Shown here one piece after another: positions 28,341 through 38,000 of a DNA stretch of 64,000 nt. The position numbers and the translations under genes are program-made. The notes beneath the pieces were generated by a model. That model did not search any database. It saw nothing but the letters and a program-made list of their open reading frames with translations, and had not been told where the DNA came from. Source of the DNA: Allomuricauda sp. TY007 (GTDB lineage: Bacteria > Bacteroidota > Bacteroidia > Flavobacteriales > Flavobacteriaceae); the NCBI RefSeq assembly GCF_010468565.1, contig NZ_WUEG01000005.1:170715-234714 (forward strand), written 5' to 3'. Within the stretch, counting starts at the first letter, position 1. Every line of letters begins with the position of its first letter.

Positions 28341-28890
28341 GAGCTCGACTGCCCTTTGCTTTTTCGATATCAATGTAAACCGATTAAAATAAGCCTTAAC
28401 AATTTCCGTAAATTCCACAACCCGTCAAAAAGAGTAAATATGGCCTCCGTCCGATATGGCACACCCTATTGCACCTTGTCAAGACAGGCTTTCAACGGTA
28501 CATGTTGCCGAATTGATTCCAAAGCCGGCAGTTGGTTGGCCATCATTGGAGCAGGTGCGGGCACATGGAGGTCATAGAGGCGGAGCTATGCCAGCTCAAG
28601 GAACTTGTTGGAGAGAAACGGTCCAGAAATACCCGTGCGACTATGGGCATTCTAGACGGTGAGACCTGAAGGAACGCCTTGCCCATTGCCAACGAGGACT
28701 TTGACGGAAACAAAAGGGTAAATGGCAAAAGCGTATGTAGCTCTGTAAGGGTTTTTACATTTTTTTAAGAAAAAAAGCGAAAATATTCCCTCTCAGGCAA
28801 CAAATACTCCTTCTCAGATACGAAGTAATCCCTTACAGATCCATCATCCTCCTTAATTTTATCATTGTAAATCAAACGGTTACAAATAAA
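28341..28890. other. Gene-poor stretch at island edge
   Basis: This 550-base stretch contains no intact gene. Its centre (28565-28730) holds a decayed transposase piece described separately. The part before it gives only short broken frames and may include more of the same decayed element. The last 150 bases are A+T-rich and must contain the promoter of the MauE-type gene, but I do not find a convincing TTTG / TAnnTTTG pair there. Confidence 0.6.
28565..28730 (+). pseudogene. IS5-type transposase fragment, decayed
   Basis: Read from 28565, the frame gives EAELCQLKELVGEKRSRNT and then TMGILDGET, an in-frame TGA at 28667-28669, and then RNALPIANEDFDGNKRVNGK. This matches the part of IS5-family DDE transposases around the second catalytic Asp, where intact copies read about IIDSQSVR, then GxDGNKKVKGxKRH. 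Here the Asp is kept (ILDGET), the frame has a stop, and the sequence breaks off just where the KRH motif should follow. No 5' part, no catalytic C-terminus and no inverted repeats are visible. The piece marks an old insertion next to the island. Confidence 0.6.
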
Positions 28891-30474
28891 ATGAAATGGA
28901 GCGTAAAACATATCAGGATTACTTTGGAGGTCATATGTCTGTTGTACATCATCCTTTTTGCTTATGCCGCTGTCAACAAACTGTTGGATTTTGAAAGTTT
29001 TCGCATTCAATTGGCCCAATCCCCCCTTCTTACCGCACATGCGGATTGGGTGGCCTGGACAGTTCCCCTTTCAGAACTGATCGTGGCAGGAATGCTTTTT
29101 GTTCCCCGGCTCCGGTTTTGGGGCCTGTGTTCCGCCTTTTTCCTTATGTCCATGTTCACCGCCTATATCGTCATCATCCTGAACTTTACCGACTTCATCC
29201 CCTGCTCCTGTGGTGGCGTTTTGGAGGATCTGGGGTGGACCGAACATTTGGTCTTCAATCTCCTATTTGTGCTTTTGGCACTGATCGGCATCCTTTTATC
29301 GAACCCACAGGGCAGTAACGGGGGAAACCAAAACCAACAGCGGAACCATCCTTGGGCACCAAGGGGATTGACGGGCAAACTGCTTGTAATCATAGGGGCA
29401 CTTGCCTTGGGAAGCATGTCCTTGGTGACGGGCCTGTTTCTATGGAGCGAGGATATGGTCCACCATCGGAACAATTTCACCCGTCGTTATCCCCACCACC
29501 CCATAAAACGTACCTATGAACTGGACCTGGGCTTCAATTCCTATTATTTGGCCGGTGCTGGCCAGGGCAGGATTTTTTTGGCCAATCCCACTTCCCCGCT
29601 CCATATGGTGGTCAGTGATACCACATTAAGGGACACCCTGCACATCCAAATGAAGATTCCCCGTGAAAACATGGGTTTTAGGTCCATCAGGACCATTGTA
29701 CGCCCACCCTATTTCTACTTTATGGACGGGACGGTACCCATTATATTCAGGGGCAGTACCGATACATGGTCCGCCAATCCCCTATTAAGGGACGAAGCCT
29801 ATTTTTCATTGGCGGTTCCCCTGTCCCCCAACACTTTTGCCATACGGGCACGCAGTACCCAAAACAACGAAAATGAACTTGGGCTGGTCCGGTTGGGGGA
29901 CAGCATCCCATTATCGTTGAAACCCGACCTCCTACAAAAACAGGTTGACGGCGTCTTTGATACCGATGGGGTATTGTTGCACGACCCGTTATCGAACCAG
30001 GTGGTATATGTGCATTATTACCATAACAAGATCATTTTGGCCGATACCCTATTGCAAAGGACACGCTATGGCCGGACCATCGATACCATCAGCTTTCCCC
30101 AGATAAAGGTGGCCACCCTCCAAAAGAACAATCAACGAAAAATGGCGGCCCCACCCCTGATCGTCAACAAAAGGGCTGCCGTCCATAACGGCCTTCTCTT
30201 TGTCCAAGGAAATCTCCTGGGCAGGAACGAATCCGAATTTATGTGGAAAAGGGCTTCGGTCATAGACGTTTACGATCTAATGGACGTAAGCTATGTCCTC
30301 AGTTTTTATGTGCAGCATTTCCGTGGGAAACCCCTTAAGGATTTTTTGGTCGCCGAGGGAAATTTCATCGGGATCTTTGACCAGACCCTGGTCACCTATA
30401 AACTGCAGGGACCGTCTTTTGACGGCATAAGGGCAAATGCCCAAAACGAAACACTTGCACCACTGCAAGATTAG
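28891..30474 (+). CDS. MauE-domain membrane protein with C-terminal propeller-like domain
   Basis: A 527-aa protein. Residues 1-145 form a four-helix MauE/DoxX-like domain with the paired cysteines CSCGG at residues 105-109, where MauE proteins carry their redox cysteines. A fifth helix lies near 160-182 (LLVIIGALALGSMSLVTGLF). The remaining about 340 residues are outside the membrane and consist of short strand repeats (YELDLGFNSYYLAGAGQGRI, VATLQKNNQRKM), like the six-bladed propellers common in Bacteroidota. MauE itself is needed for disulfide formation in methylamine dehydrogenase. The next gene encodes a small secreted protein with four cysteines, so a role as its thiol oxidant is reasonable but unproven. 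The G+C is higher than in the rest of the window. Confidence 0.82.
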   Translation: MKWSVKHIRITLEVICLLYIILFAYAAVNKLLDFESFRIQLAQSPLLTAHADWVAWTVPLSELIVAGMLFVPRLRFWGLCSAFFLMSMFTAYIVIILNFTDFIPCSCGGVLEDLGWTEHLVFNLLFVLLALIGILLSNPQGSNGGNQNQQRNHPWAPRGLTGKLLVIIGALALGSMSLVTGLFLWSEDMVHHRNNFTRRYPHHPIKRTYELDLGFNSYYLAGAGQGRIFLANPTSPLHMVVSDTTLRDTLHIQMKIPRENMGFRSIRTIVRPPYFYFMDGTVPIIFRGSTDTWSANPLLRDEAYFSLAVPLSPNTFAIRARSTQNNENELGLVRLGDSIPLSLKPDLLQKQVDGVFDTDGVLLHDPLSNQVVYVHYYHNKIILADTLLQRTRYGRTIDTISFPQIKVATLQKNNQRKMAAPPLIVNKRAAVHNGLLFVQGNLLGRNESEFMWKRASVIDVYDLMDVSYVLSFYVQHFRGKPLKDFLVAEGNFIGIFDQTLVTYKLQGPSFDGIRANAQNETLAPLQD

Positions 30475-30483
30475 ATAGAAAAA

Positions 30484-30577
30484 CCGGCACGGATGGGACA
30501 AAAGGCCCAAAGTGCCGGATAAAGATATCCGGATGCTCCATCTCAAGGTCAAAGGCCTGTCACCTTGTTGTTGGAGC
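30484..30577 (+). other. Structured leader between the MauE-type and DUF6520 genes
   Basis: Two strong hairpins lie in the 142-base gap. The first pairs CCGGCAC (30484-30490) with GTGCCGG (30512-30518), perfect over 7 bp. The second nests GCTCCA (30535-30540) with TGGAGC (30572-30577) around CAAGGT (30544-30549) with ACCTTG (30562-30567). No T run follows either, so they are not standard terminators. They could stabilise or process the mRNA so that the small secreted protein is made in excess. Confidence 0.55.
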
Positions 30578-30616
30578 TGAACAAAAGCATGGGTCTTAAT
30601 TTTAAATTTTATTATT

Positions 30617-30880
30617 ATGAGGAAAAACCTTTTTAAAACAATCATGCCCGCCATAGCGATCGTATTTGCCGTGGCGGCGGCCTTTGCCACCCAGGCAAAG
30701 GATGAAAACGGTTCCGCCCTTGTGGATGCATATATCCCCATGGGGCCTGGACAGCCTTGTGAAAACACAGGGCTGAAATGTGAAACGACCGTTTTGCCCA
30801 ATATTTGTACCTACCAAGGGCAACAAGCCTTTGGATTGGAGGGTTTGACCAGTTGTAGTGTGGATCTCTACAGGGATTGA
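30617..30880 (+). CDS. DUF6520 family small secreted cysteine protein
   Basis: An 87-aa protein with a signal peptide (RKNLFKTIMPAIAIVFAVAA, ending near ATQAK). The mature part, about 57 residues, starts with KDENGSALVDAYIPMGPGQP and carries four cysteines: QPCENTG, LKCETT, NICTYQ and TSCSVD. Four cysteines allow two disulfide bonds. DUF6520 proteins are small exported proteins of Bacteroidota that I know to occur next to MauE-domain genes; no function is known. It could be a structural, signalling or toxin-like peptide. It is followed 34 bases later by a strong terminator. Confidence 0.82.
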   Translation: MRKNLFKTIMPAIAIVFAVAAAFATQAKDENGSALVDAYIPMGPGQPCENTGLKCETTVLPNICTYQGQQAFGLEGLTSCSVDLYRD

Positions 30881-30914
30881 ACAGCTATGATCTGGTAATT
30901 TGGCTGTGCAGTAG

Positions 30915-30946
30915 GGGAGCACCGGGAAATCGGTGCTCCCTTTTTT
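30915..30946 (+). terminator. Intrinsic terminator after the DUF6520 gene
   Basis: A perfect 10-bp stem GGGAGCACCG / CGGTGCTCCC with loop GGAAAT is followed by six T residues. It closes the MauE-DUF6520 unit before the convergent peptidase gene. Confidence 0.92.
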
Positions 30947-30955
30947 GCAAGCATT

Positions 30956-33637
30956 TTATGGCTCTTCTTTGATCATCCAGGCCTTTTTGGGATGGTCCTT
31001 TAGATAATGGTCCATCCACTCTTTGATTCGGCGGGTCAGGTCCTTCTGTTTTTTCATGTTTATAATAGCATGCTTTTCACCGGGATAGACCAAGAGCACA
31101 TGGTCCTTTTTCAAACGCCTCAATGCCAAATAGAGTTCCACACTCTGTGTCCAATGTACATTGCGGTCATCCTTCCCGACCCAAGCGAGTAAGGGCGTGT
31201 TGATATTATGCGCTTGGTAAACCGGCGAGTTCTCGATAAACCTTTGAAAGTTATCCGTAAAGCTATCGCCCATCCGTAATTGATGGTGCTCGTACCGCCA
31301 AGCCTCATCAAGTCCCCTGGCCTCACCAATGGAAAGATAGCTACTGACCAGATCGGTAATCGCCACCCCCGCAATGGCCGTTGCAAAAATGTCCGTTTGG
31401 GAAATGATATAGGTAGTCTCAAAACCCCCGAAGGATGCTCCATACAGCCCAATCCTTTGAGGGTCGGCCAGACCCATATCAACCACCTTATTGACGGCAG
31501 AGACTACACAAGCCAAGGCACTCTCCCCTGGTTTTCCTATCTCATAATCTATATCTGGGTAAAGAACAAAATATCCCTCGGCAGCAAAAACAGATGGGTT
31601 CAAATAATCCGCCTTAATATACTCTGTAGGAATTACCGATTTATGCAACTTATACCTTTGTTGCTCATAGATATGTACCACCATCGGATATCTTTTCCCC
31701 GGTTCATAACCCGAAGGATACACCAATACCCCCTCGATTTCTTCACCCTCCTTGTTCCTATAACCGATCAATGAAGACCTGCCCCATTCATATTCCGATT
31801 GAAAGGCATTGGGCTTCGCCAAGGTCTTGGGGTCCTGGCCCACTTTGAGGTGGACCAGTCGGGTCGGCTCTTCAAAGGTTTCTTCCAGATAAATATAATC
31901 CTGGGTGTCCTTTGCCTTTTTCAATCCATATATCCGCTTTGGTTTGTATACCAAGGTCTGCAGACCCTTTTCCTTGTTCCAAAAAAAATAACCGGAACCC
32001 AGGTCATCCCCCGATCCCTTCAAGATCAATCCTTCTCCTCCATCAAAAATACCGTCCATAACGTTGGAAAAATAGTATGTATTGTCATGTTCGAAGGAGG
32101 CATTCCTATCGATCCGATATTGTATGCCCTTTTCCTTTCCCTTGGTCAGGCGTTTGTACCGTTTGCCATCAGGGGAAATCCGCCAAATGTCATATCGGTC
32201 ATAGACCAAAATCATGTTCCCTTCCTTGTCCCAGCCAGGACTGCCATAGGGCACTTCATCCTCCTCCCGCCCATAGTCCAAAAAGGACCAGTCCGTTTGC
32301 AGTTTTTTTGTGAGGTTGACATGCACTCCCTCTTCAACATGGTACACCCACCAATCCCCGTTCTTGAAATACTTGAGGTAGTTCCCGTTCTCCGAAATGC
32401 CCACATACTTGCCCCAATAGGGCAATTTTTCTTGCAGCAGTTGCTGTTTTCCTGTGTCCAGTTCCTTTAGGTAAAAGTCCTTATCGGCATCCCGCTTGAA
32501 TTGTGGCTCATTGTCCCAGGGGTTATAGATAAGTGCATGGTCAAACCTTGGAAGGGGAATTGCATAGGGATGCTCCAATGTCGAAAGTTGCAACCTCTTT
32601 TGGGTCTTAGGCCACCATGCCCAGACACGGGCTTTGTCAGGGAACAGGCCCAACAGTTGTCTCCGTGGGTAGATCAATGGGTCCTGGGCATGCCATAGTT
32701 CGACTATTTCCCCATCATTAGGCCCCTTGGGTTCGACGCCAAACAATACCTTGGAATTGTCGGGGGCGATCAGCAAACGGTAATCGGCCAATTGATGCCC
32801 CTGTTTACCAAAGGAACCCTCCCCATCCAACCGAGACCAGTTGGTTTTCGGCCCTATCTCATGGAAATAAAGGTCGAGGTCATTATTGGCTTCATCATCT
32901 GTCTGAAGGAATGCAAGACTATTGCCCGAAGGTCCCCACACCAATCGTTGAAAGGGAAACTTGGAATCCCGCAATACAACGGGTTCCCATCCACTAGGTC
33001 CCAAACCCAATAGATGAAGGGCATATCTTCCCTTTTTCCTCATGGTATAAAGGAGCTTGTTTCCCTTAGGGGACATGAGATGGGAGTCCACTCCCTTTAG
33101 GTTAAATGTCCTTCCCGTTTTCAGGGACCTCAGTTCAAGATCATATCCACCGTTTTCAGCTCCCTCTTTTTTTATCAGGAGCCACCTGCCATTCAATATC
33201 ATTTCGTGGCCCAATATGGGGCCGATGTCCACAACTTCACCTTTGTGCAGGTCCTGTAACTGCAATGATCCTTCCTTGGATATTATCGCCTTACCGCCAT
33301 CCGGTGTAAATTCCAATTGTCCCCCGCCCGGATGGACATATTGGGTATCTCCTTCCGTAGATTGGATAAAAAGGGTGTCCTGTCCATAATCGTACTGCTT
33401 TGTGTACGAGGCCCATTGGCCGTTATCGGAAATTTGGGGCAGGAAAAGGGTGCTCCACCGATGATAGTCCTTTGGGGTCAGGTCTTTTTTCGAGGTTACC
33501 TGCCCCCAAAAGGGGCAGGTGGCTAACATCAATAAAATAAATGAAAACAAAACCTCGCGGTTTATCTTTGGTTCCCTTTCTCCCTTTCCTGGGACAAGAG
33601 TCAATATCCCCTTGTTTTGATCTGTTCTAATAACCAT
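30956..33637 (-). CDS. S9-family (prolyl oligopeptidase type) peptidase, exported
   Basis: An 893-aa serine peptidase. The ATG at 33637 lies inside the SusD gene (11-base overlap), so translation is probably coupled. The N-terminus has a long basic stretch and then a signal segment (REVLFSFILLMLATCPFWGQ). About residues 50-620 form a propeller-like domain that would filter substrates. The C-terminal alpha/beta hydrolase domain carries the triad: Ser735 in GLYGASFGGFE, Asp823 or 824 in VGKDDRNV, and His856 in PGEKHAII. These enzymes cut short peptides, often after Pro or Ala. As the last gene of a SusC-SusD operon, it suggests that this pair imports peptides. Confidence 0.9.
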   Translation of the reverse strand: MVIRTDQNKGILTLVPGKGEREPKINREVLFSFILLMLATCPFWGQVTSKKDLTPKDYHRWSTLFLPQISDNGQWASYTKQYDYGQDTLFIQSTEGDTQYVHPGGGQLEFTPDGGKAIISKEGSLQLQDLHKGEVVDIGPILGHEMILNGRWLLIKKEGAENGGYDLELRSLKTGRTFNLKGVDSHLMSPKGNKLLYTMRKKGRYALHLLGLGPSGWEPVVLRDSKFPFQRLVWGPSGNSLAFLQTDDEANNDLDLYFHEIGPKTNWSRLDGEGSFGKQGHQLADYRLLIAPDNSKVLFGVEPKGPNDGEIVELWHAQDPLIYPRRQLLGLFPDKARVWAWWPKTQKRLQLSTLEHPYAIPLPRFDHALIYNPWDNEPQFKRDADKDFYLKELDTGKQQLLQEKLPYWGKYVGISENGNYLKYFKNGDWWVYHVEEGVHVNLTKKLQTDWSFLDYGREEDEVPYGSPGWDKEGNMILVYDRYDIWRISPDGKRYKRLTKGKEKGIQYRIDRNASFEHDNTYYFSNVMDGIFDGGEGLILKGSGDDLGSGYFFWNKEKGLQTLVYKPKRIYGLKKAKDTQDYIYLEETFEEPTRLVHLKVGQDPKTLAKPNAFQSEYEWGRSSLIGYRNKEGEEIEGVLVYPSGYEPGKRYPMVVHIYEQQRYKLHKSVIPTEYIKADYLNPSVFAAEGYFVLYPDIDYEIGKPGESALACVVSAVNKVVDMGLADPQRIGLYGASFGGFETTYIISQTDIFATAIAGVAITDLVSSYLSIGEARGLDEAWRYEHHQLRMGDSFTDNFQRFIENSPVYQAHNINTPLLAWVGKDDRNVHWTQSVELYLALRRLKKDHVLLVYPGEKHAIINMKKQKDLTRRIKEWMDHYLKDHPKKAWMIKEEP

Positions 33638-35015
33638 CGTTTTGGGGGTTTAGGTTCGGATTGGCCAAAAGCTCGGATTGTGGTATGGGGAACAGCAGAT
33701 GGTACTCCTGCCAGTTCGGCTTTAGCGGTCCAAGTACCTCGCCTGCTTTTTGAAAGCGTTTAAGGTCGAACCAACGATGGCCGAACTCCGTAAAGAGCTC
33801 ATATCTTCTTTCCTGAATAAGGGCAGCCTCCACACCCATCCTATCCAGACCTTCCATATCCGAAAGGCCTGCACGGCCACGGATCTTGTTCAAATCCGCC
33901 ATGGCCCCATCAAGGGCTCCCAATTGCATCCTGGCCTCTGCCCTGATCAAATAAAGTTCCCCCAACCGCAATACCACCGAGTGCTCCACGGAGCTTCCAG
34001 TAGGGGCATTGGCCTTGTATTTGTAGGGATGGTGCCAAACCGTGGTACCATTCGTTATGCCCCTGGTCCAATGTACGGCCCGTTGGTCTCCGGGAGCGAA
34101 CCCGTCCATAAAGGATCGGGTAAGGGCTCCCTGGTTGATAGGGGGTCCCGATTCAAATATATAGGTCTGGGCCTCCAAGGTATTTCCTTCGGAAGCTACC
34201 GGTTTCAACTGCCATAAGGTTCCCTTGCTCCCTTTCAAGAAAACCTGGTCCAGATCTTCCTCCCAGGTATATAGATCGGTCCTGGCCAACACATCGTTTG
34301 AAAGGGACAGGGCCCTGTCCCAATCACCAAAATAAAGGGCCACCCTGGCCAAAAAGGCCATGGCCGCATATCGGTTCACCCTGATCCTATCCGGTGTCAC
34401 ATACAATTCTGGAAGCAGATCGATGGCCCTTTCCAGATCGGAAACCAACAGTTCGTAGATCTCGGAACTTCCCAATTTCCCGATCTGGGCATTCTCACGA
34501 TAGTCCGTTGCCATCACATAGGGTATGTCCCCAAAAAGCTGGGACAGGTAAAAATGGATGAAACCCCTTAGAAAAAGGGCTTCTCCCTGTAATTGTTCCC
34601 TATCCATTTCAGAAAGGGCAGTGTTATCTTCCAAGCCCTCCAAAATGGAATTACAGGCATAGATCAGGTTGTAACTGTTGTTCCATAACGTTGCCAACTC
34701 CGGTTCGGTGGCCAAAACGGAATGGATGTTAAAATTGTAGATCGTTCCAATGCCGTCACCATAGTGATCCAGTTCATCCGCGTAATGTCCCAAAAGATTT
34801 CCGATGCCCCGGTAACCGCCCGTGATCAGGGTCTGATTTCGCAGTCCCGCGTAAATGTTCGCCAAGGCCGCCGTTGCCGTGGCCCTATCGGTAAATACGG
34901 CCTCGCCCGTTAATTGGGAGGGTGGCAGGTCCGTTTCCACAAAATCCGTGCAGCCCGGTATCAGCAATGACCACACCAAAAAATAAAGGTGATATATTGT
35001 TCGTTGTATTTTCAT
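33627..35015 (-). CDS. SusD/RagB-family surface lipoprotein
   Basis: A 462-aa protein with a lipoprotein signal (lipobox IPGC, Cys at about residue 22), followed by TDFVETDLPPSQ, the usual start of SusD proteins. The TPR-like helical body shows as FTDRATATAALANIYAGL near residue 45, EALFLRGFIHFYLSQLFGDI near 145, and LGELYLIRAEARMQLG near 355. The C-terminus contains ERRYELFTEFGHRWFDLKRF, a strong family signature. It sits on the cell surface as the lid of the SusC channel and binds the substrate. It begins 17 bases after the susC stop. Confidence 0.94.
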   Translation of the reverse strand: MKIQRTIYHLYFLVWSLLIPGCTDFVETDLPPSQLTGEAVFTDRATATAALANIYAGLRNQTLITGGYRGIGNLLGHYADELDHYGDGIGTIYNFNIHSVLATEPELATLWNNSYNLIYACNSILEGLEDNTALSEMDREQLQGEALFLRGFIHFYLSQLFGDIPYVMATDYRENAQIGKLGSSEIYELLVSDLERAIDLLPELYVTPDRIRVNRYAAMAFLARVALYFGDWDRALSLSNDVLARTDLYTWEEDLDQVFLKGSKGTLWQLKPVASEGNTLEAQTYIFESGPPINQGALTRSFMDGFAPGDQRAVHWTRGITNGTTVWHHPYKYKANAPTGSSVEHSVVLRLGELYLIRAEARMQLGALDGAMADLNKIRGRAGLSDMEGLDRMGVEAALIQERRYELFTEFGHRWFDLKRFQKAGEVLGPLKPNWQEYHLLFPIPQSELLANPNLNPQNDGY

Positions 35016-35032
35016 CTGAATATTATTTTGAG

Positions 35033-38000
35033 TTAGAAGGTAAGTTGTGTGCCCAATGTAATCTGCCGTAGCGGGGGCAACCGTCCCACCCCGATGAATT
35101 CAGGATCCCCCCACCTATAGGAGGTCCATGTCCATAGGTTCTGTCCCTGGAGATAGACCCTACAGTCCATGCCCTTGGTCAACTTGGCAGGGATCCGATA
35201 ACTGACCGAGGCTGTTTTCAACCGGACAAAGGAACCATCGGACACCGCCCTGTTGCTGCCACTGTACCGGAAAAAAGCGGACACGGCATCAGCATTGTTG
35301 CCCGTGGTATATCGTTGTAGGGGCGCGTTTTCTCCCGCCTCCCCCCATCGATCCAGAACATCCACTGGCTGGTTCATCATCGAACCGGGGAAACCGCCAT
35401 TGTAGAGATAGTTCCATTGTCTTTGCTTGGTGAACTGGAATAGAAAATCCAACTCAAATGGGCCAATATTGATATTGTTGGCCAAGCCCCCATAAAGATC
35501 GGGATCCATATCCGCTATCCATTGTTGGTCGTTGGGTGATGAAATAACACCGTCCCCATTGTAGTCCCTGAACTGATACACTCCCGTGGTGGGGTCCACC
35601 CCCGTACTGTAATACAGTTTCCGTATCCCAAGAGGTTCCCCTACCACAAGCCTGTTGGCGTAGGTTGAGGCCTCCAGTCCCGGAAAGGAAATCAATTCGT
35701 TCTCTGGAAGACTCAGGTTCATGGAGAGCTGCCACTTTACTTTCCGAGTATGTACCAAACGGGAAGTGAGTTCCAGCTCCACTCCCTTGTTCTGGACAAT
35801 GGCATCCAAATTGGCCTGGAGACTGGTGAAACCTGTCGTGCCCGGCATGGGGATGCCCACCAGTTGATTGGAGGATCGGTTGCGATAATAATTGCCCGCC
35901 AACAGGATACGGTCCTTCCAAAAGCCAAGCTCCAACCCGACCTCCAGTTTATCGTTGCGCTCCCATCCAAAATCGGGATTGAAGAGGCGGGTAGGCTGTA
36001 GGACACTGACCCCATCATAATTCGTTCCGCCCAAACTGAAGGTCTCCCAAAATTGATAGTCCCCGATCTGATCGTTCCCCGTGGTGCCGTAACTTCCCCG
36101 TAATTTACCATAACTGATCACCGGAAGGGCCTCTTTGATAAAATTCTCCTCCGAGAGCAGCCAAGCGGCCCCAACGGCCCCAAAGTTGGCAAACTGGTTT
36201 CCGGGACCAAACCTTGAGGAACCGTCCCGTCTCGCCGTTAGGTTAAGGATATATTTTTGTCGATGGTTCAGGTTGATCCTGCCAAAAATGGCCTGGTACC
36301 TATACTCCGTCCCGGAATCCAAATTGATGTTAAGGGTAGTGGCCGCTGAAATGTCCCCAAGGAGTTCATTACTTGGAAAGCCTTGGGCATAAAGCCCCAA
36401 TTGATGCTGATCTTGTTGTTGGAAAGTACTTCCCAACAATACATCCAATTGTAATTGTCCCATACTTCCTTGCCATTGCAACTGGGGCTCCAAGATCCAT
36501 GAAGTACGGGACGATGTCCCCCTATAGACCGAGGAATACCGGCTATCGGCCCCATAGGCCGGGTTGTATCTTGTCGAGGGCAGGACCCTGCTGTCATCCA
36601 TCCTTGCATCCGTATAACCCAGGTTTACCTTGGCGGTAATTCCTTTTAAGACAGCATAGGAAGCGGTCCCATTTGTGGTCAGGGTCTTGGAATTGGAGGA
36701 AAAGCGGCTCTCCAGATCGGCAAGCGGATTGTTCCAGGTATTGCCGGCCCAGTTCAGTTCCCCATCCTCGCCATAAAGGGCCGGGGCATTGGGGGCCAGG
36801 CTACGCGAGGTAAGGGTAAGGTCAGCGGCGGGCAGGTCGTTGTCGTCGACAACGTAGTTCCCGGAAAAATGGAGCTTGAAACGTCCATCCTCGGAATTAT
36901 GGTCCAGGTTCAACAATACACTTCCCTTTTGATAACCGGACTCCCCTGGAAAAACAGTATTCTCCCTTTGGTAACTCCCGCCGATCAGGTAGCGGGTGCC
37001 ATTGCTCCCTCCGGATACGGATGCCCGTGCCATGGTCCTGTGCACGGTTCCCCCGATCAGTTCCTTTTGCCAATCGGTGTACCGGTCCTGGTCCCAGGTA
37101 CCGTTCACATCATGGGCATTGGCAGGGTAATCTTCTATGCCATCATTGGCAAAGGCCTCCCGTCTCATCTCCAAGTACTGTGGGGTGTTCAACAGGTCCA
37201 TGAAACGGGTGGCCCTGCCCAGACTGGTATTGAGATGGATGTTGAATTCTGCCTTGCCGGAGCGGCCCTTTTTTGTCGTGATCAAAACCACCCCATTGGC
37301 ACCACGGGAGCCATAAATGGCCGTGGCATCGGCATCCTTCAGCACCTCTATTTTTTCTATATCCGCAGGGTTGATCCCGTTGAGCGGACTTATGCTTCCC
37401 CCTAGGATTCCTGAGGTCTGGGAATAGTTGATGGGATCCGATGCAAAGGGCACCCCATCCACAATATAGAGCGGATCGTTCCCTGCACCGATACTGTTCC
37501 GCCCCCTGATCTGGATGTTGAAGCCCGCCCCTGGCAGGCCAGAGCTCTGGGTAATGTCCACTCCGGCCATACGCCCCTGAAGGGCGGACAGTGGATTGGA
37601 AACGGGCTGTTTTTCGATTTCGGAAGCTGTCACCTTACCGATGTTCCCCGTGCGCTCCCTTTCGGTAACGGTATAATAGCCCGCATTGAGCACTACTTCC
37701 CCCAATTGGGTCACATCTTCTTCCATTATTACGTTCACCACATTCCTTCCTGCTATTGGGACGGTAAGGGATTTAAAACCTACCATGGAAAAGACCAATA
37801 CATCGGTAGGAGAAGCTTGAACGGAAAAGGAACCGTCCAAACCGGAAATAGTGCCCACATTCTTGGATTCCACCACTAGGTTCACCCCGGCCAGGGGACT
37901 CCCCGAAGTATCGGTCACGGTGCCGGAAATGGTCGCCTGTGGTGGTTCCAAGACAGTGCCCGCCTGCACATAAAAGGCACAAAAGGGCATTAGAAAAGCA

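Noticed and set aside
28338..28662. Short plus-strand frames before the transposase relic
   Set aside because: They overlap each other in different frames, lack start context and do not resemble proteins; decayed DNA is the simpler reading.
31799..32470. Long open frames on the plus strand within the S9 peptidase gene
   Set aside because: The minus strand holds the complete peptidase with catalytic triad; the plus frames have no family pattern and come from the higher G+C.
36869..37405. Open frame of 178 codons antisense to susC
   Set aside because: It is antisense to the conserved plug domain of the transporter and shows no protein-like pattern.
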